Source of the DNA: Tepidiforma sp.
Lineage (GTDB): Bacteria > Chloroflexota > Dehalococcoidia > Tepidiformales > Tepidiformaceae
Assembly: GCF_026003995.1 (NCBI RefSeq)
Contig: NZ_BPIG01000001.1
Coordinates: 755,444-819,443 of the forward strand
Direction of reading: 5' to 3'
DNA length: 64,000 nucleotides
In this document: piece by piece, positions 54,776 through 62,295 of the stretch
Layout of the letters: each line of letters opens with the position of its first letter
Position numbering within the stretch: the first letter of the stretch is position 1
Made by a program: the position numbers and the translations under genes
Notes under the pieces: generated by a model
Told to the model about the DNA's origin: nothing
The model's database searches: none
The model's input: only the letters and a program-made list of their open reading frames with translations

Positions 54776-55278
54776 CGATGCCGGCTTCGGAACGGGAGCG
54801 CATTCGGCAGTACCTGGTCGAGCAGGCGGCCGGAAAGGGAATCGAGGAGCTCATCGGCAGGGTCGAAGAAGGGGTCCAGGAGCTGCGCGCGGCGGCGCTG
54901 GCGATCCCGGCCGGCCGGTATGGCGAGCACCCGCCGGGCGACGAGTGGTGCCCGGCGGACTGCCTCGGCCACGTGGTGGAGTGGAACCTGCGGGTCGCGC
55001 GGGCGGTGCTGCATGCGGCGCTCACGGGGGAGCTCCCGGCGGACGGCCCGGTCGAACTGCCGGGCGACCGCGACGGGATGCTGGCGGCGCACGACGAGGG
55101 CATCGCCTCGCTGTACGAGCACGTGCGGGCGGCGGACCCGTCGGCGTTCCTCGAGCTGCGCTGGGAGCACCCGTTCTTCGGACCGCTGAACTGGCGGGAG
55201 TGGTTCCTCTTCCTGCGGCTGCACGCAAAGGACCACGCGCGGCAGCTGGCCGGCATGCGGGAGGCGCTCGGTGCGTGA
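54772..55278 (+). CDS. DinB superfamily protein
   Basis: A 168-residue DinB_2-like four-helix bundle. WCPADCLGHVVEWNLRVARA and FLRLHAKDHARQLAGMREAL hold the candidate metal-binding His residues. The ATG lies in an ATGA overlap with the methyltransferase gene, and its last 8 bases overlap the phosphoesterase start. Function unknown; possibly a thiol- or maleylpyruvate-isomerase-like enzyme. Confidence 0.85.
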   Translation: MTMPASERERIRQYLVEQAAGKGIEELIGRVEEGVQELRAAALAIPAGRYGEHPPGDEWCPADCLGHVVEWNLRVARAVLHAALTGELPADGPVELPGDRDGMLAAHDEGIASLYEHVRAADPSAFLELRWEHPFFGPLNWREWFLFLRLHAKDHARQLAGMREALGA

Positions 55279-56029
55279 GCCGCGGCCGCTGCGGGTGGTG
55301 CATACGTCGGATGTGCATCTCGGAGCCTACGCCGGGAACGACAGCCCGGCGTGGGTGGAGCGGCGCCGGAGGATGGAAGCGGCGTTCTGCCGGGTGATCG
55401 AGCTGGCGAACCGGGAAGGCGCCGACGCGCTGATCCTGGCCGGGGACATCTTCGACAACGACCGGGTGCCGGCGGAGACGGTCGAGTGGGCCGCGGCGCA
55501 GATTGCGCGGTTCGAAGGGCAGGCGTTCCTCATCCCCGGAAACCACGACCCGATGGACCCGGGCAGCATCTACTGGCGGAACGACATGGAGGCGATCGCG
55601 CGGCGGCTGACGATCGTGCGGGAGCACCGGGGCGAACTGATCGAGCCCGAGGGGCTGGACCTGGTGCTCTGGGGCCGGGCGTACCTGGACAGCGACTGGC
55701 ATTTCCGGCCGCTGGAGGGGCTGCCGGGCCGACAGGACGGCCGCTGGCACATCGCGCTGGCGCACGGGCATTTCGTGCCCGAAGGCGGGGAGACCTACCG
55801 GTCGCTGCCGATTCATGAGCGGGAGATTGCGGCGGCGCGCGGGGCGTGGGATTACGTGGCGCTCGGGCACTGGGAGCCCCACGCGGACGTGAGCCGGGGC
55901 GGGGTGACGGCGGTGTATTCGGGCGCGCCGATGCCGCTGAGCGACGCGAACAAGCGGGCGGGGCTGTGCGCGGTGGTGGATTTCGGCCCGTGGGGCGTGC
56001 GCTGGCGAACGGAGCGGGTGGACGGGTAG
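55271..56029 (+). CDS. Calcineurin-like metallophosphoesterase (SbcD/Mre11-like)
   Basis: A 252-residue phosphoesterase. The metal motifs are HTSDVHLGAYA (DxH), LILAGDIFDND (GDxxD), LIPGNHDPMDP (GNHD) and ALAHGHFV with ALGHWEPH (H and GHxH-like; the last is W-E-P-H). The pattern is that of the SbcD/Mre11 nuclease group, but the C-terminal capping domain is absent and no sbcC is adjacent. The GTG start overlaps the DinB-type gene. It is probably a DNA or nucleotide phosphodiesterase. Confidence 0.87.
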   Translation: MREPRPLRVVHTSDVHLGAYAGNDSPAWVERRRRMEAAFCRVIELANREGADALILAGDIFDNDRVPAETVEWAAAQIARFEGQAFLIPGNHDPMDPGSIYWRNDMEAIARRLTIVREHRGELIEPEGLDLVLWGRAYLDSDWHFRPLEGLPGRQDGRWHIALAHGHFVPEGGETYRSLPIHEREIAAARGAWDYVALGHWEPHADVSRGGVTAVYSGAPMPLSDANKRAGLCAVVDFGPWGVRWRTERVDG

Positions 56030-56149
56030 GGAGCGGGGACGGGATTGGGATAGACGCGTTCTGTCGGTACCGTGCCTGGAGGTACCATCTGGCCGAAGTG
56101 GCTGAAACGCCCAAATGCCGGAGCGGCCCCTCGGCCGGGGAGGTGAACC

Positions 56150-56233
56150 ATGGAGGACCTGGTCGCGAATGTGTTTCTTTTCGCTGCGTACGTCATCGGG
56201 GTGGCTGGCATCATCTATTCGATGCGGGAGTGA
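56150..56233 (+). CDS. 27-residue single-helix membrane peptide
   Basis: The ATG at 56150 follows a very strong ribosome site (GGGGAGGTG, 56137-56145, 4 bases before the ATG). The product starts MEDLVANVFLFAAYVIG and ends GIIYSMRE, giving an acidic N-end, a hydrophobic helix of about 20 residues and a short charged C-end. Such tiny proteins commonly stabilise membrane complexes, but I recognise no family. It stands alone between the phosphoesterase and the DUF1848 gene. It is too short for routine gene callers, so it rests on the ribosome site and hydrophobicity. Confidence 0.6.
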   Translation: MEDLVANVFLFAAYVIGVAGIIYSMRE

Positions 56234-56490
56234 GGGCCCCGTCGAGGCTGCCGACGCTTTCGGAGGGTGTGCCCGGCGCGGGGTCACGGGAACCGCGCGG
56301 ATTGAGCTTCCGGAAGCCTCACTGGGCAGCGCGAGAGCGTGATTGCAGCGGAATTCGGAAGGACGTCAACGCGTGGTGGGGAGGGCGCACACCCGGCGGG
56401 CAGCGGCCGGCACCAGTTGCCCCGCCTCTAGCAGCGGCAGCTGGAACGATGTAGCTTACGTCCCCTGATCCCGAGAAAGGGGACTCGTCG
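56234..56490 (+). other. 257-base region without a recognised gene
   Basis: Between the micropeptide and the DUF1848 gene. I see no convincing coding sequence or RNA gene, and only a weak TAGCTT -10 candidate at 56452. The last 31 bases hold a hairpin over the ribosome site of the next gene (56460-56484). Confidence 0.4.
56460..56484 (+). promoter_or_regulatory. Hairpin sequestering the DUF1848 ribosome-binding site
   Basis: GTCCCCT (56460-56466) pairs perfectly with AGGGGAC (56478-56484) across an 11-base loop. The right arm is the only purine-rich ribosome site (AAAGGGGA), 7 bases before ATG 56491. Translation may depend on opening this stem. Confidence 0.4.
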
Positions 56491-57636
56491 ATGGACCGCG
56501 TTCGGGGGCAACAGGCCGCGCTGTGGCAAGAGCCGACCGGCCCCGCGCAGATGCCGCGATGCGTCCACGGGGCGAGCGGCTACGGTCTGCCGAAGCGGCC
56601 GCGGTTACTTTCGGCGAGCAAGCGCACCGACATCCCGGCGTTTTACCTCGAGTGGTTCAGCAGAGCCGTGCGGCGCGGCTGGGTCGATGTGCCGAATCCG
56701 ATGCTGAGCGGGAAGTTTCGGAAGCTCCTGAGCGCCGCGGTCGCCCACGAGCGCGGACTGCCGCCAGCCACGCCGGCGGGCCGCATCGCGCTCGATGAGC
56801 TCATGACGAGCGACGCCCTCCTCGCTCGGAAAGACGTCGCCGCGAGCCTCGCGCGGACGCTGACCCATGTCTCGCTGGACCCGGCTCAGGTCACCGGCAT
56901 CGTCTGGTGGTCGAAGAATTACGGACCGTATCTCCGGCGGGTCGAGGAGTTCGCCGTGTACCGGCGGCAATTCTTCCAGTTCACCATCAATCCGCGCTCG
57001 CCTGAGCTCGCCTGGCTGGAGCCTGACGTGCCTCCCGAGCAGGAGGCCCTCGACCAGGCGGCAGCGCTCGCGGGGAGGTTCGGTGGCGGATGGGTTGCGT
57101 GGCGCTACGACCCGCTCGTGTTCTGGTTCGAAAACGGGGAACCGCGGAGCAGCTGGGAGGAAGAGTTCTTCGTGCGCGCCTGCAGGAGGCTCAGGGCGGC
57201 CCAGATTCGCACCTGCGTGACGAGCCAGGTGGACCGGTACCGGAAGTTCGAGCGGCGGATGCGGCTCCTGCACCCTGAGAAGCCGCTTCGCGACCCGGAG
57301 CCGGGCGAGTTCGCCGGCATCCTCACGAGGATGGCGGAAATCGCGTCGGAGTTCGGGATTCGGGTAGAGACGTGCAGCGAGTCCGGGGTCCCGGACTCAT
57401 GCGGCGTTTCGGCGGCATCTTGCATCGATGCGCGGCGTTTCGAGGCTTCGACAGCGCCAGCAGCGGACCGCAGTCTCGGCCGCGATTCCTGCGAATGTCA
57501 TGCGCACATCGACATCGGCGACTATGAGACGCAGGAATGCGGGTATGCATGCGTCTACTGCTACGCCAACCCGAATCACCGGCTGCTGACGGGGGGAGCG
57601 GACCGGCAAGCTGGTCTTCCAGAGTGGCGGCAATGA
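56491..57636 (+). CDS. DUF1848 family protein, predicted Fe-S radical-SAM-like enzyme
   Basis: A 381-residue protein of a family without an established reaction. The family opening LLSASKRTDIPAFYLEWFSR is at residues 39-58, followed by GIVWWSKNYGPYLRRV, FFQFTINP, WVAWRYDPLVFW and TCVTSQVDRYRKFERRM. The C-terminus has DSCECHAHIDIGDYETQEC and GYACVYCYANPNH, a CX3CX2C-type cluster (ECGYACVYC) reminiscent of spore photoproduct lyase relatives. Codon use is less GC-biased than in neighbouring genes. ATG 56491 sits behind a ribosome site held in a hairpin. The stop overlaps the next ATG (57633-57636), so it is coupled to the Rsm22-like methyltransferase. Confidence 0.82.
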   Translation: MDRVRGQQAALWQEPTGPAQMPRCVHGASGYGLPKRPRLLSASKRTDIPAFYLEWFSRAVRRGWVDVPNPMLSGKFRKLLSAAVAHERGLPPATPAGRIALDELMTSDALLARKDVAASLARTLTHVSLDPAQVTGIVWWSKNYGPYLRRVEEFAVYRRQFFQFTINPRSPELAWLEPDVPPEQEALDQAAALAGRFGGGWVAWRYDPLVFWFENGEPRSSWEEEFFVRACRRLRAAQIRTCVTSQVDRYRKFERRMRLLHPEKPLRDPEPGEFAGILTRMAEIASEFGIRVETCSESGVPDSCGVSAASCIDARRFEASTAPAADRSLGRDSCECHAHIDIGDYETQECGYACVYCYANPNHRLLTGGADRQAGLPEWRQ

Positions 57637-59159
57637 AGGCCGCACATGAAGTCATCGACCGGTTCCTGGCCCCGGACGGTCGACGGGGCATCAGTCGGAT
57701 GGTAGAGGACGTGCAGGCTGCCTACCTCTTTGGGGCGTTTCCCCCGAACAGTCAGTCGCCAGATGCTATCGAGCAGGCAGTGAAGGAAAAGCTGGAAGAC
57801 GTCTCTCAGCTGGCGGAGACCTGGCTCACGTTCATGACGCGAGGGAAGCGATTCTACGGACAAGCAACCTATCAGAAGACTTTCCTCGACTGTTATATGG
57901 CCTACTACTGCCCCGTCAACGTTCCGAAGATCCAGGCGGTCCTGACGGAACTGCTCCGAAAGGGTGAGTGGAAGCCGGGAACGGGGGGCCTGCGGGTCAT
58001 CGACCTCGGGACGGGGCCGGGGACCACGTTCCTCGCACTCGCCGACTGGCTGCTTCTTTACCGGGCCGCTGCGGGGCCTGACCAGTTTCCCGCTTCCCTG
58101 CATCTCTCGGGGGTCGACCGCTCGCCGGCGGCGCTGGAAGCGACCCACCGGACCGCCGGCCTGGTCGCAGCTGCCGTGCAGCGCTGGATCGACCAACGGC
58201 TGGCCATCATCGGAGACAGTCAGCGCGAGGGGTTCGACGCATGGGAGCGAGTGGCTGCTGCCTGCAAGTCGCCCACCCTCACCAGAGCTGACCTCGCGGA
58301 GCCACCCTCCCCGGCCCTCATCGATGCCGTGGAAGCCGCTGACCTCATCGTCGCAAGCTATGTGCTCAACGAGGTCCGGGATGAAGGGCAGACGACCGAA
58401 CACCTGGAACGGTTGCTCGACTCGGCGAAGCCGGGCGCGCTGGTCCTGGTCCTGGAACCCGGAGACCGTAGGGATGCGAGCGGCCTCATGGAGTGGCGGC
58501 GGGCGTTTCTGCGCCAGCGCAGGGACTGGGAAACGATCGGCCCCTGCGGTGAACCGTTCGGGAACGAGCTACCCGCAAGCTGCCATGACTGCTGGCCACT
58601 TTCGCGCGAACCGTTGCTCGCGAAGCCGCTGTACGCGGCGTTCGTCGAGCGGCTCCCGGACGGCGCGACCCGGCCCATCGATGACCGGGCCGGATTTTTG
58701 AGCTGGTCGTACACGGTGCTGCGTCGTACCGAAGGGCGAACATCGCGCGTTCAAAGGCATCTCCAGCGAAATGCTGGCGACCACGAGGCAGCGGTCATCG
58801 CGCGAATTCCACTTCCAAACGCGGGCGATGCGAGCGATGCCCCAAATGGGGCTCAGCGAGCCGATGCCGAATTCGTCAAGGTTTGTCCTGCCGAAGTAGG
58901 CGCGGCCTCCGAAGCGACTCTGAGACTGTCGAGCGAGAATGTGCCAGATGGGCTGGCGGTCGGTCGGCGGATTCGCTTCTCAGGTTTTGAGCGGAGGACG
59001 GACGAGAAAGGTTCGGTCTGGTTCTCTCCGCGTCCCGGATGGCGCCTGGCGCCCGCAGATGCCTTGCGTTCTCCGGGCTCGCAGGTCGAGACCCGGGTCG
59101 ACCGCGCCGGGGTCGACTGGCTCAGCTACGTTTCTTCGGGAAGCGTGCGGACCGTTTGA
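57633..59159 (+). CDS. Rsm22-like SAM-dependent methyltransferase with a Cys cluster
   Basis: A 508-residue protein. After a helical N-terminus (TYQKTFLDCYMAYYCPVNVP) comes a class I methyltransferase core: RVIDLGTGPGTTFLALADWL, a VDRSPAALEATH acidic strand, VASYVLNEVRDEG and LVLEPGDRRDASGLMEWRR. A cysteine group follows (GPCGEP, ASCHDCWPL), then a beta-rich C-terminal domain (GRRIRFSGFERRTDEKGSVW). This order matches Rsm22/mitochondrial small-subunit assembly methyltransferases, which carry an Fe-S or zinc cluster. Parts are less GC-rich than the surroundings. It is translationally coupled to the DUF1848 gene. Substrate unknown; rRNA is a guess from the family. Confidence 0.75.
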   Translation: MKAAHEVIDRFLAPDGRRGISRMVEDVQAAYLFGAFPPNSQSPDAIEQAVKEKLEDVSQLAETWLTFMTRGKRFYGQATYQKTFLDCYMAYYCPVNVPKIQAVLTELLRKGEWKPGTGGLRVIDLGTGPGTTFLALADWLLLYRAAAGPDQFPASLHLSGVDRSPAALEATHRTAGLVAAAVQRWIDQRLAIIGDSQREGFDAWERVAAACKSPTLTRADLAEPPSPALIDAVEAADLIVASYVLNEVRDEGQTTEHLERLLDSAKPGALVLVLEPGDRRDASGLMEWRRAFLRQRRDWETIGPCGEPFGNELPASCHDCWPLSREPLLAKPLYAAFVERLPDGATRPIDDRAGFLSWSYTVLRRTEGRTSRVQRHLQRNAGDHEAAVIARIPLPNAGDASDAPNGAQRADAEFVKVCPAEVGAASEATLRLSSENVPDGLAVGRRIRFSGFERRTDEKGSVWFSPRPGWRLAPADALRSPGSQVETRVDRAGVDWLSYVSSGSVRTV

Positions 59160-59172
59160 GGAGCTGTCGCGG

Positions 59173-59195
59173 AGTGGCGGCCTTCGGCCGCCGCT
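59173..59195 (+). terminator. Terminator after the Rsm22-like gene
   Basis: A 10-bp stem AGTGGCGGCC with GGCCGCCGCT (one G-T pair) and loop TTC; only a short TTT follows. Confidence 0.55.
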
Positions 59196-59214
59196 GCCGC
59201 GTTTGGGAGTGGCG

Positions 59215-59223
59215 TGGTAGATT
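59215..59223 (+). promoter_or_regulatory. Extended -10 promoter of tRNA-Met
   Basis: TGG-TAGATT, 14 bases before the tRNA 5' end. Confidence 0.45.
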
Positions 59224-59236
59224 GAGGGAGGGACGG

Positions 59237-59313
59237 GGCAGGGTAGCTCAGCCGGTCAGAGCGCACGACTCATAATCGTGAGGTCGGGAGTTCGAGCCTC
59301 CCCCCTGCTACCA
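59237..59313 (+). tRNA. tRNA-Met (CAT), elongator type or lysidine-modified Ile
   Basis: Acceptor GGCAGGG/CCCTGCT (G1-T72 wobble), anticodon stem CACGA/TCGTG around loop CTCATAA (anticodon CAT), T-stem GGGAG/CTCCC and encoded CCA (59311-59313). The anticodon stem lacks the three G-C pairs of initiator tRNA, so it is not fMet. Elongator Met and TilS-modified Ile2 cannot be separated by eye. Confidence 0.92.
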
Positions 59314-59615
59314 CGACGAATCCCTTCCATTTCCCCGGCCTGACGCCGCCTCACCGGCCCATCGCCCCGCGCGCGACCGGGAGCACCACGGCCCGACGAG
59401 GTTGGAGGATGCGCTTCGGCGCGACAGGGCACGCACATCCCAGACCCTCGAAGCCGGAGACGGTCTCTGGTTTGCTGGCGGCGCAGGAGTTGAAGGAGCC
59501 CGCCGACAGGAGGACGCAGACCCGAAACCGCCGGCGCGAGGCAACCGGAGCGCCCTGAATCGCCGCCTGGCCGGCCGGCCAGCCCCGCCAGTGCCAGGTA
59601 CGCCGCGCCGTCATT
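59314..59615 (+). other. 302-base region without a recognised gene
   Basis: Between tRNA-Met and the operator of the thiosulfate operon. Only low-quality Arg/Pro-rich open frames occur (for example 59402-59617), with no ribosome site or family similarity. I see no RNA gene or repeat. Confidence 0.45.
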
Positions 59616-59646
59616 AGTTGACCGAGTTGGTCAACTTTGTTAGTGT
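59616..59646 (+). promoter_or_regulatory. Promoter and overlapping palindromic operator of the thiosulfate operon
   Basis: -35 TTGACC (59618-59623), 17-base spacer, -10 TAGTGT (59641-59646), then 7 bases to ATG 59654, so the message is predicted leaderless. A perfect 8-bp inverted repeat, AGTTGACC (59616-59623) and GGTCAACT (59629-59636), covers the -35 and spacer, an arrangement typical of a repressor site (Rrf2-, ArsR- or MarR-like). Confidence 0.7.
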
Positions 59647-59653
59647 AGCGGCC

Positions 59654-60892
59654 ATGGCCGTCGCTGAACCTGCTGCTCCCGCTCCCTCGCTGCGAGAACG
59701 CGTCCCGATCAAGCCGCTCGCGCTCGGCGCGGCCATCGTGGCGGTGTGGCTGCTGCTCGACCAGCGCGGGTTCGCCATCGGGGCGTTCTGGCTCATCGGC
59801 GTGGCGTTCGGGGTCATCCTCCAGCGGAGCCGGCTGTGCTTCGCCGGGGCGTTTCGCGACCTGATCCTGCTGGGCGACGGGCGCCTGTTCCGGGCGATCC
59901 TGATCGGGCTCGCGGTGGCGGCCGTCGGCTTCGTGCTGCTCGAGGCGCGGCTGGCGCCGAACCCGGGTTTCGGCATCGCGCCGGCCGGGCCGCACATCCA
60001 GCCGGTCGGCATCGCGACGGTCGTCGGCGGCGTGCTGTTCGGTGTCGGCATGGTGCTGGCGGGAGGCTGCGTCTCAGGTTCGCTGTGGCGGATGGGCGAG
60101 GGGTACGTGGCCTCGTGGGTCGCGATGGCGGGCATCGTGGCCGGCACCATCGTCGCGAACCGCCAGTGGGCGTGGTGGTACGACAACGACATCCGCGAGC
60201 GGACGGCGGTCTGGCTGCCGGCGGAGCTGGGCGGCTACCCGGCGGCGCTGGCGCTGACTCTCGCGGGCCTCGCCGCGCTCTACATCGCGGTGCTGTGGTG
60301 GGAATCGCGGACGCCGAAGATGCCGGAGTTCCCGGCGCCGCCGCCGGAGCCGGCCTTCGGCTGGCGCGACCAGCTTCGGCAGGGCTGGGAGAAGGTCTGG
60401 GGCGGGCACGGCTGGAGCTACGCGACGGGCGCCATCGCGCTCGCGGTGGTCTCGGTGTTCGCGCTCGGGCTGCAGGTGCCGCTGGGCGTGACGGGAGGGA
60501 TTTCGCTCTGGGCGGACAACGTGCTCGGGTGGTTCAACGCGAGCGCGCTGCCGCTGAAGGGGAGCGAGCTGCTCGCAGGCTGCACGCCCGGGGGTGCGGA
60601 GAAGTGGTTCACGGTCCGGACCGCGACGATGCTGGGGCTGGTGGCCGGGGCGTTCACGGCCTCGATGCTGTCGGGCGAGTTCCGGATTCGCCGCCCGCGG
60701 CAGTGGAGCCGGTACGTGCAGGCTGGCGCCGGCGGGCTGCTGATGGGTTACGCGTCGGTCATCGCCATCGGCTGCACGATCGGCGCGTTCTTCTCGTCGA
60801 TCCCCTCGCTGGCGCTGGCGGGGTGGGTCTATGGCATCGCGCTCTTCGGCGGAGCCTGGATCGGCGTGGCGCTGATCCGGCGGCTGCCGTAA
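59654..60892 (+). CDS. tsuA: YeeE/YedE family sulfur transporter (TsuA-like thiosulfate permease)
   Basis: A 412-residue membrane protein with about ten helices. The conserved Cys positions that pass thiosulfate through the pore are visible: LQRSRLCFAGAFRDL, VLAGGCVSGSLWRMGEG, LLAGCTPGG and VIAIGCTIGAFFSSIPSLAL. It has a soluble loop near residues 205-250. ATG 59654 is preferred over an upstream in-frame TTG at 59618 because that codon is the -35 element. Next come a TusA gene (22 bases on) and a rhodanese lipoprotein, forming a thiosulfate uptake and sulfur-relay operon. Confidence 0.9.
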   Translation: MAVAEPAAPAPSLRERVPIKPLALGAAIVAVWLLLDQRGFAIGAFWLIGVAFGVILQRSRLCFAGAFRDLILLGDGRLFRAILIGLAVAAVGFVLLEARLAPNPGFGIAPAGPHIQPVGIATVVGGVLFGVGMVLAGGCVSGSLWRMGEGYVASWVAMAGIVAGTIVANRQWAWWYDNDIRERTAVWLPAELGGYPAALALTLAGLAALYIAVLWWESRTPKMPEFPAPPPEPAFGWRDQLRQGWEKVWGGHGWSYATGAIALAVVSVFALGLQVPLGVTGGISLWADNVLGWFNASALPLKGSELLAGCTPGGAEKWFTVRTATMLGLVAGAFTASMLSGEFRIRRPRQWSRYVQAGAGGLLMGYASVIAIGCTIGAFFSSIPSLALAGWVYGIALFGGAWIGVALIRRLP

Positions 60893-60914
60893 TCGATGAG
60901 CGAAGGAGGGAACG

Positions 60915-61199
60915 ATGGAACTCGACGTCCGCGGTGAGATGTGCCCCTACCCGGCGATGAAGGCGCGGGAGGCGCTCGGGAAGCTGCCGGCGGGCGAATG
61001 TCTCGAGGTGCTGACCGACCACGCGCCGGCGCTTTCGACGGTGCCGTGGGAGGGGGCGAAGCTGAATTACCGCTCGACCATCGAGCCGGCCGGGCGCGGG
61101 ACGTGGCGGATTCGCCTCGAGCCCGCGGAGGGCAAGCTCGACCAGAAGCAGGCGCTGGCGGAGATCTCGCGCCGCGCCGCGGAACTTTCGAAGGGCTAA
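60915..61199 (+). CDS. tusA: TusA-family sulfur carrier protein
   Basis: A 94-residue sulfur-relay protein. ELDVRGEMCPYPAMKAREAL contains the CPxP persulfide cysteine (Cys 10). The two-strand, two-helix TusA/YeeD-like fold follows, with a somewhat longer C-terminus than the usual 75-80 residues (KLDQKQALAEISRRAAELSK). GAAGGAGG precedes the ATG. Next to a TsuA-type permease it is likely to be the YeeD-like partner taking sulfur from imported thiosulfate. Confidence 0.93.
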   Translation: MELDVRGEMCPYPAMKAREALGKLPAGECLEVLTDHAPALSTVPWEGAKLNYRSTIEPAGRGTWRIRLEPAEGKLDQKQALAEISRRAAELSKG

Positions 61200-61214
61200 C
61201 CGGGAGGTTCGACG

Positions 61215-62177
61215 ATGGAACGACTGATGCGACTTCGGCTGCCGTGGCTGGGGCTCGCGCTGGCAGTGCTGCTGGCGCTCCCGCTGGCGGCGGCCTGCGG
61301 CGGCGATGATGACGATTCGGGCACGGCGCCAGCAGACGGCGGGAGCACGGAGCCCGCGGGCTACGCGGAGCCGAACCTGCTCGCCGAGACGGACTGGCTC
61401 GCGGGGCAGCTCGGCAACGCCTCGCTGGTGGTCGTGGATATCCGGAAGAAGGAAGCGTACGACGCCGGCCACATCCCGGGGGCGGTCTGGTACGACCAGG
61501 CGGCGCTGAAGGACCCGGACGAGAAGCTGTACGTCATCCGCGAGAGCCTGTTCGCCGAGAAGGTCGGCGCGCTCGGCATCGACAATTCGAAGGAAGTCGT
61601 CATCTACGACGACGGGACCGGCCTGTGGGCGACGCGGCTCTGGTGGGTGCTCGACTACTACGGGCACAACAAGGCCCGGGTGCTGAACGGCGGCTGGGCG
61701 AAGTGGGAGAAGGAGGGCAAGGCGGTCTCGAAGGAGGCGCCGACGCCGACGAAGGCGACCTTCGTGGCAAAGCCGAACCCGGACGTCATTTGCGCGCTCG
61801 ACTATGTGAAAGAAAAGGCGACGAGCCCGAACCCGAACGTGGTCATCCTCGACGTGCGGTCGCAGGCGGAGTACACGGGCGCGGACGTGCGCGCCGCGCG
61901 GGGCGGCCACGTGCCGAACTCGGTGAACCTCGACTGGCAGGCGTCGCTGACCGACAGCGATCCGAAGGTGTGGAAGCCGGCCGACCAGCTGCGCGCGCAG
62001 TTCGCGAAGGCGGGCATCACGAAGGACACCGAGGTCATCACCTACTGCCAGACGGGCGTGCGGGCGGCGCATTCGCTCTTCACGCTCCGGCTGGTGGGGC
62101 TCGGCAAGGGGAACAAGGTGTACGACGGCTCCTGGGCCGAGTGGGGGAACTCGAAGGACACGCCGGTCCAGCAGTAG
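61215..62177 (+). CDS. Tandem rhodanese (thiosulfate sulfurtransferase) lipoprotein
   Basis: A 320-residue exported sulfurtransferase. The signal ends in the lipobox PLAAAC, with the lipidated Cys near residue 27, followed by an acidic linker. Two rhodanese domains follow: an inactive first (LVVVDIRKKEAYDAGHIPGA) and an active second (VVILDVRSQAEYTG, catalytic Cys in TYCQTGVRAAHS). The enzyme would handle thiosulfate outside the membrane, next to the TsuA permease. It is last gene of the operon, closed by the terminator at 62206-62230. Confidence 0.93.
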   Translation: MERLMRLRLPWLGLALAVLLALPLAAACGGDDDDSGTAPADGGSTEPAGYAEPNLLAETDWLAGQLGNASLVVVDIRKKEAYDAGHIPGAVWYDQAALKDPDEKLYVIRESLFAEKVGALGIDNSKEVVIYDDGTGLWATRLWWVLDYYGHNKARVLNGGWAKWEKEGKAVSKEAPTPTKATFVAKPNPDVICALDYVKEKATSPNPNVVILDVRSQAEYTGADVRAARGGHVPNSVNLDWQASLTDSDPKVWKPADQLRAQFAKAGITKDTEVITYCQTGVRAAHSLFTLRLVGLGKGNKVYDGSWAEWGNSKDTPVQQ

Positions 62178-62205
62178 CCGGTCCGGCAGGGTCGGCTCGC
62201 ATCGC

Positions 62206-62230
62206 GGGGGAGGCGCTGAGCGCCTCCCCC
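62206..62230 (+). terminator. Terminator of the thiosulfate operon
   Basis: An 11-bp perfect stem GGGGGAGGCGC with GCGCCTCCCCC and a 3-base loop, followed by GTCGTTT. Confidence 0.8.
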
Positions 62231-62282
62231 GTCGTTTGGCCGGGCGTTGCTTCCGACAGGTATCCGCTCTTGACATGCGGCG

Positions 62283-62288
62283 TACGAT
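62283..62288 (+). promoter_or_regulatory. Putative -10, leaderless promoter of the Excalibur lipoprotein gene
   Basis: TACGAT ends 7 bases before GTG 62296. A TTGACA at 62271 is too close to act as the -35. Confidence 0.4.
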
Positions 62289-62295
62289 GCATGAC

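Noticed and set aside
59237-59313. Initiator tRNA-fMet
   Set aside because: The anticodon stem is CACGA/TCGTG without the three consecutive G-C pairs, and position 1-72 is G-T rather than the C-A mismatch.
59402-59617. Possible 71-residue protein before the thiosulfate operon
   Set aside because: It is Arg/Pro-rich, has no convincing ribosome site and no family similarity, and its end runs to the edge of the operator.
59618-59653. Upstream in-frame TTG start for the TsuA-like permease
   Set aside because: The TTG is part of the -35 hexamer and operator; the 12 extra residues are not conserved-looking. ATG 59654 fits a leaderless promoter.
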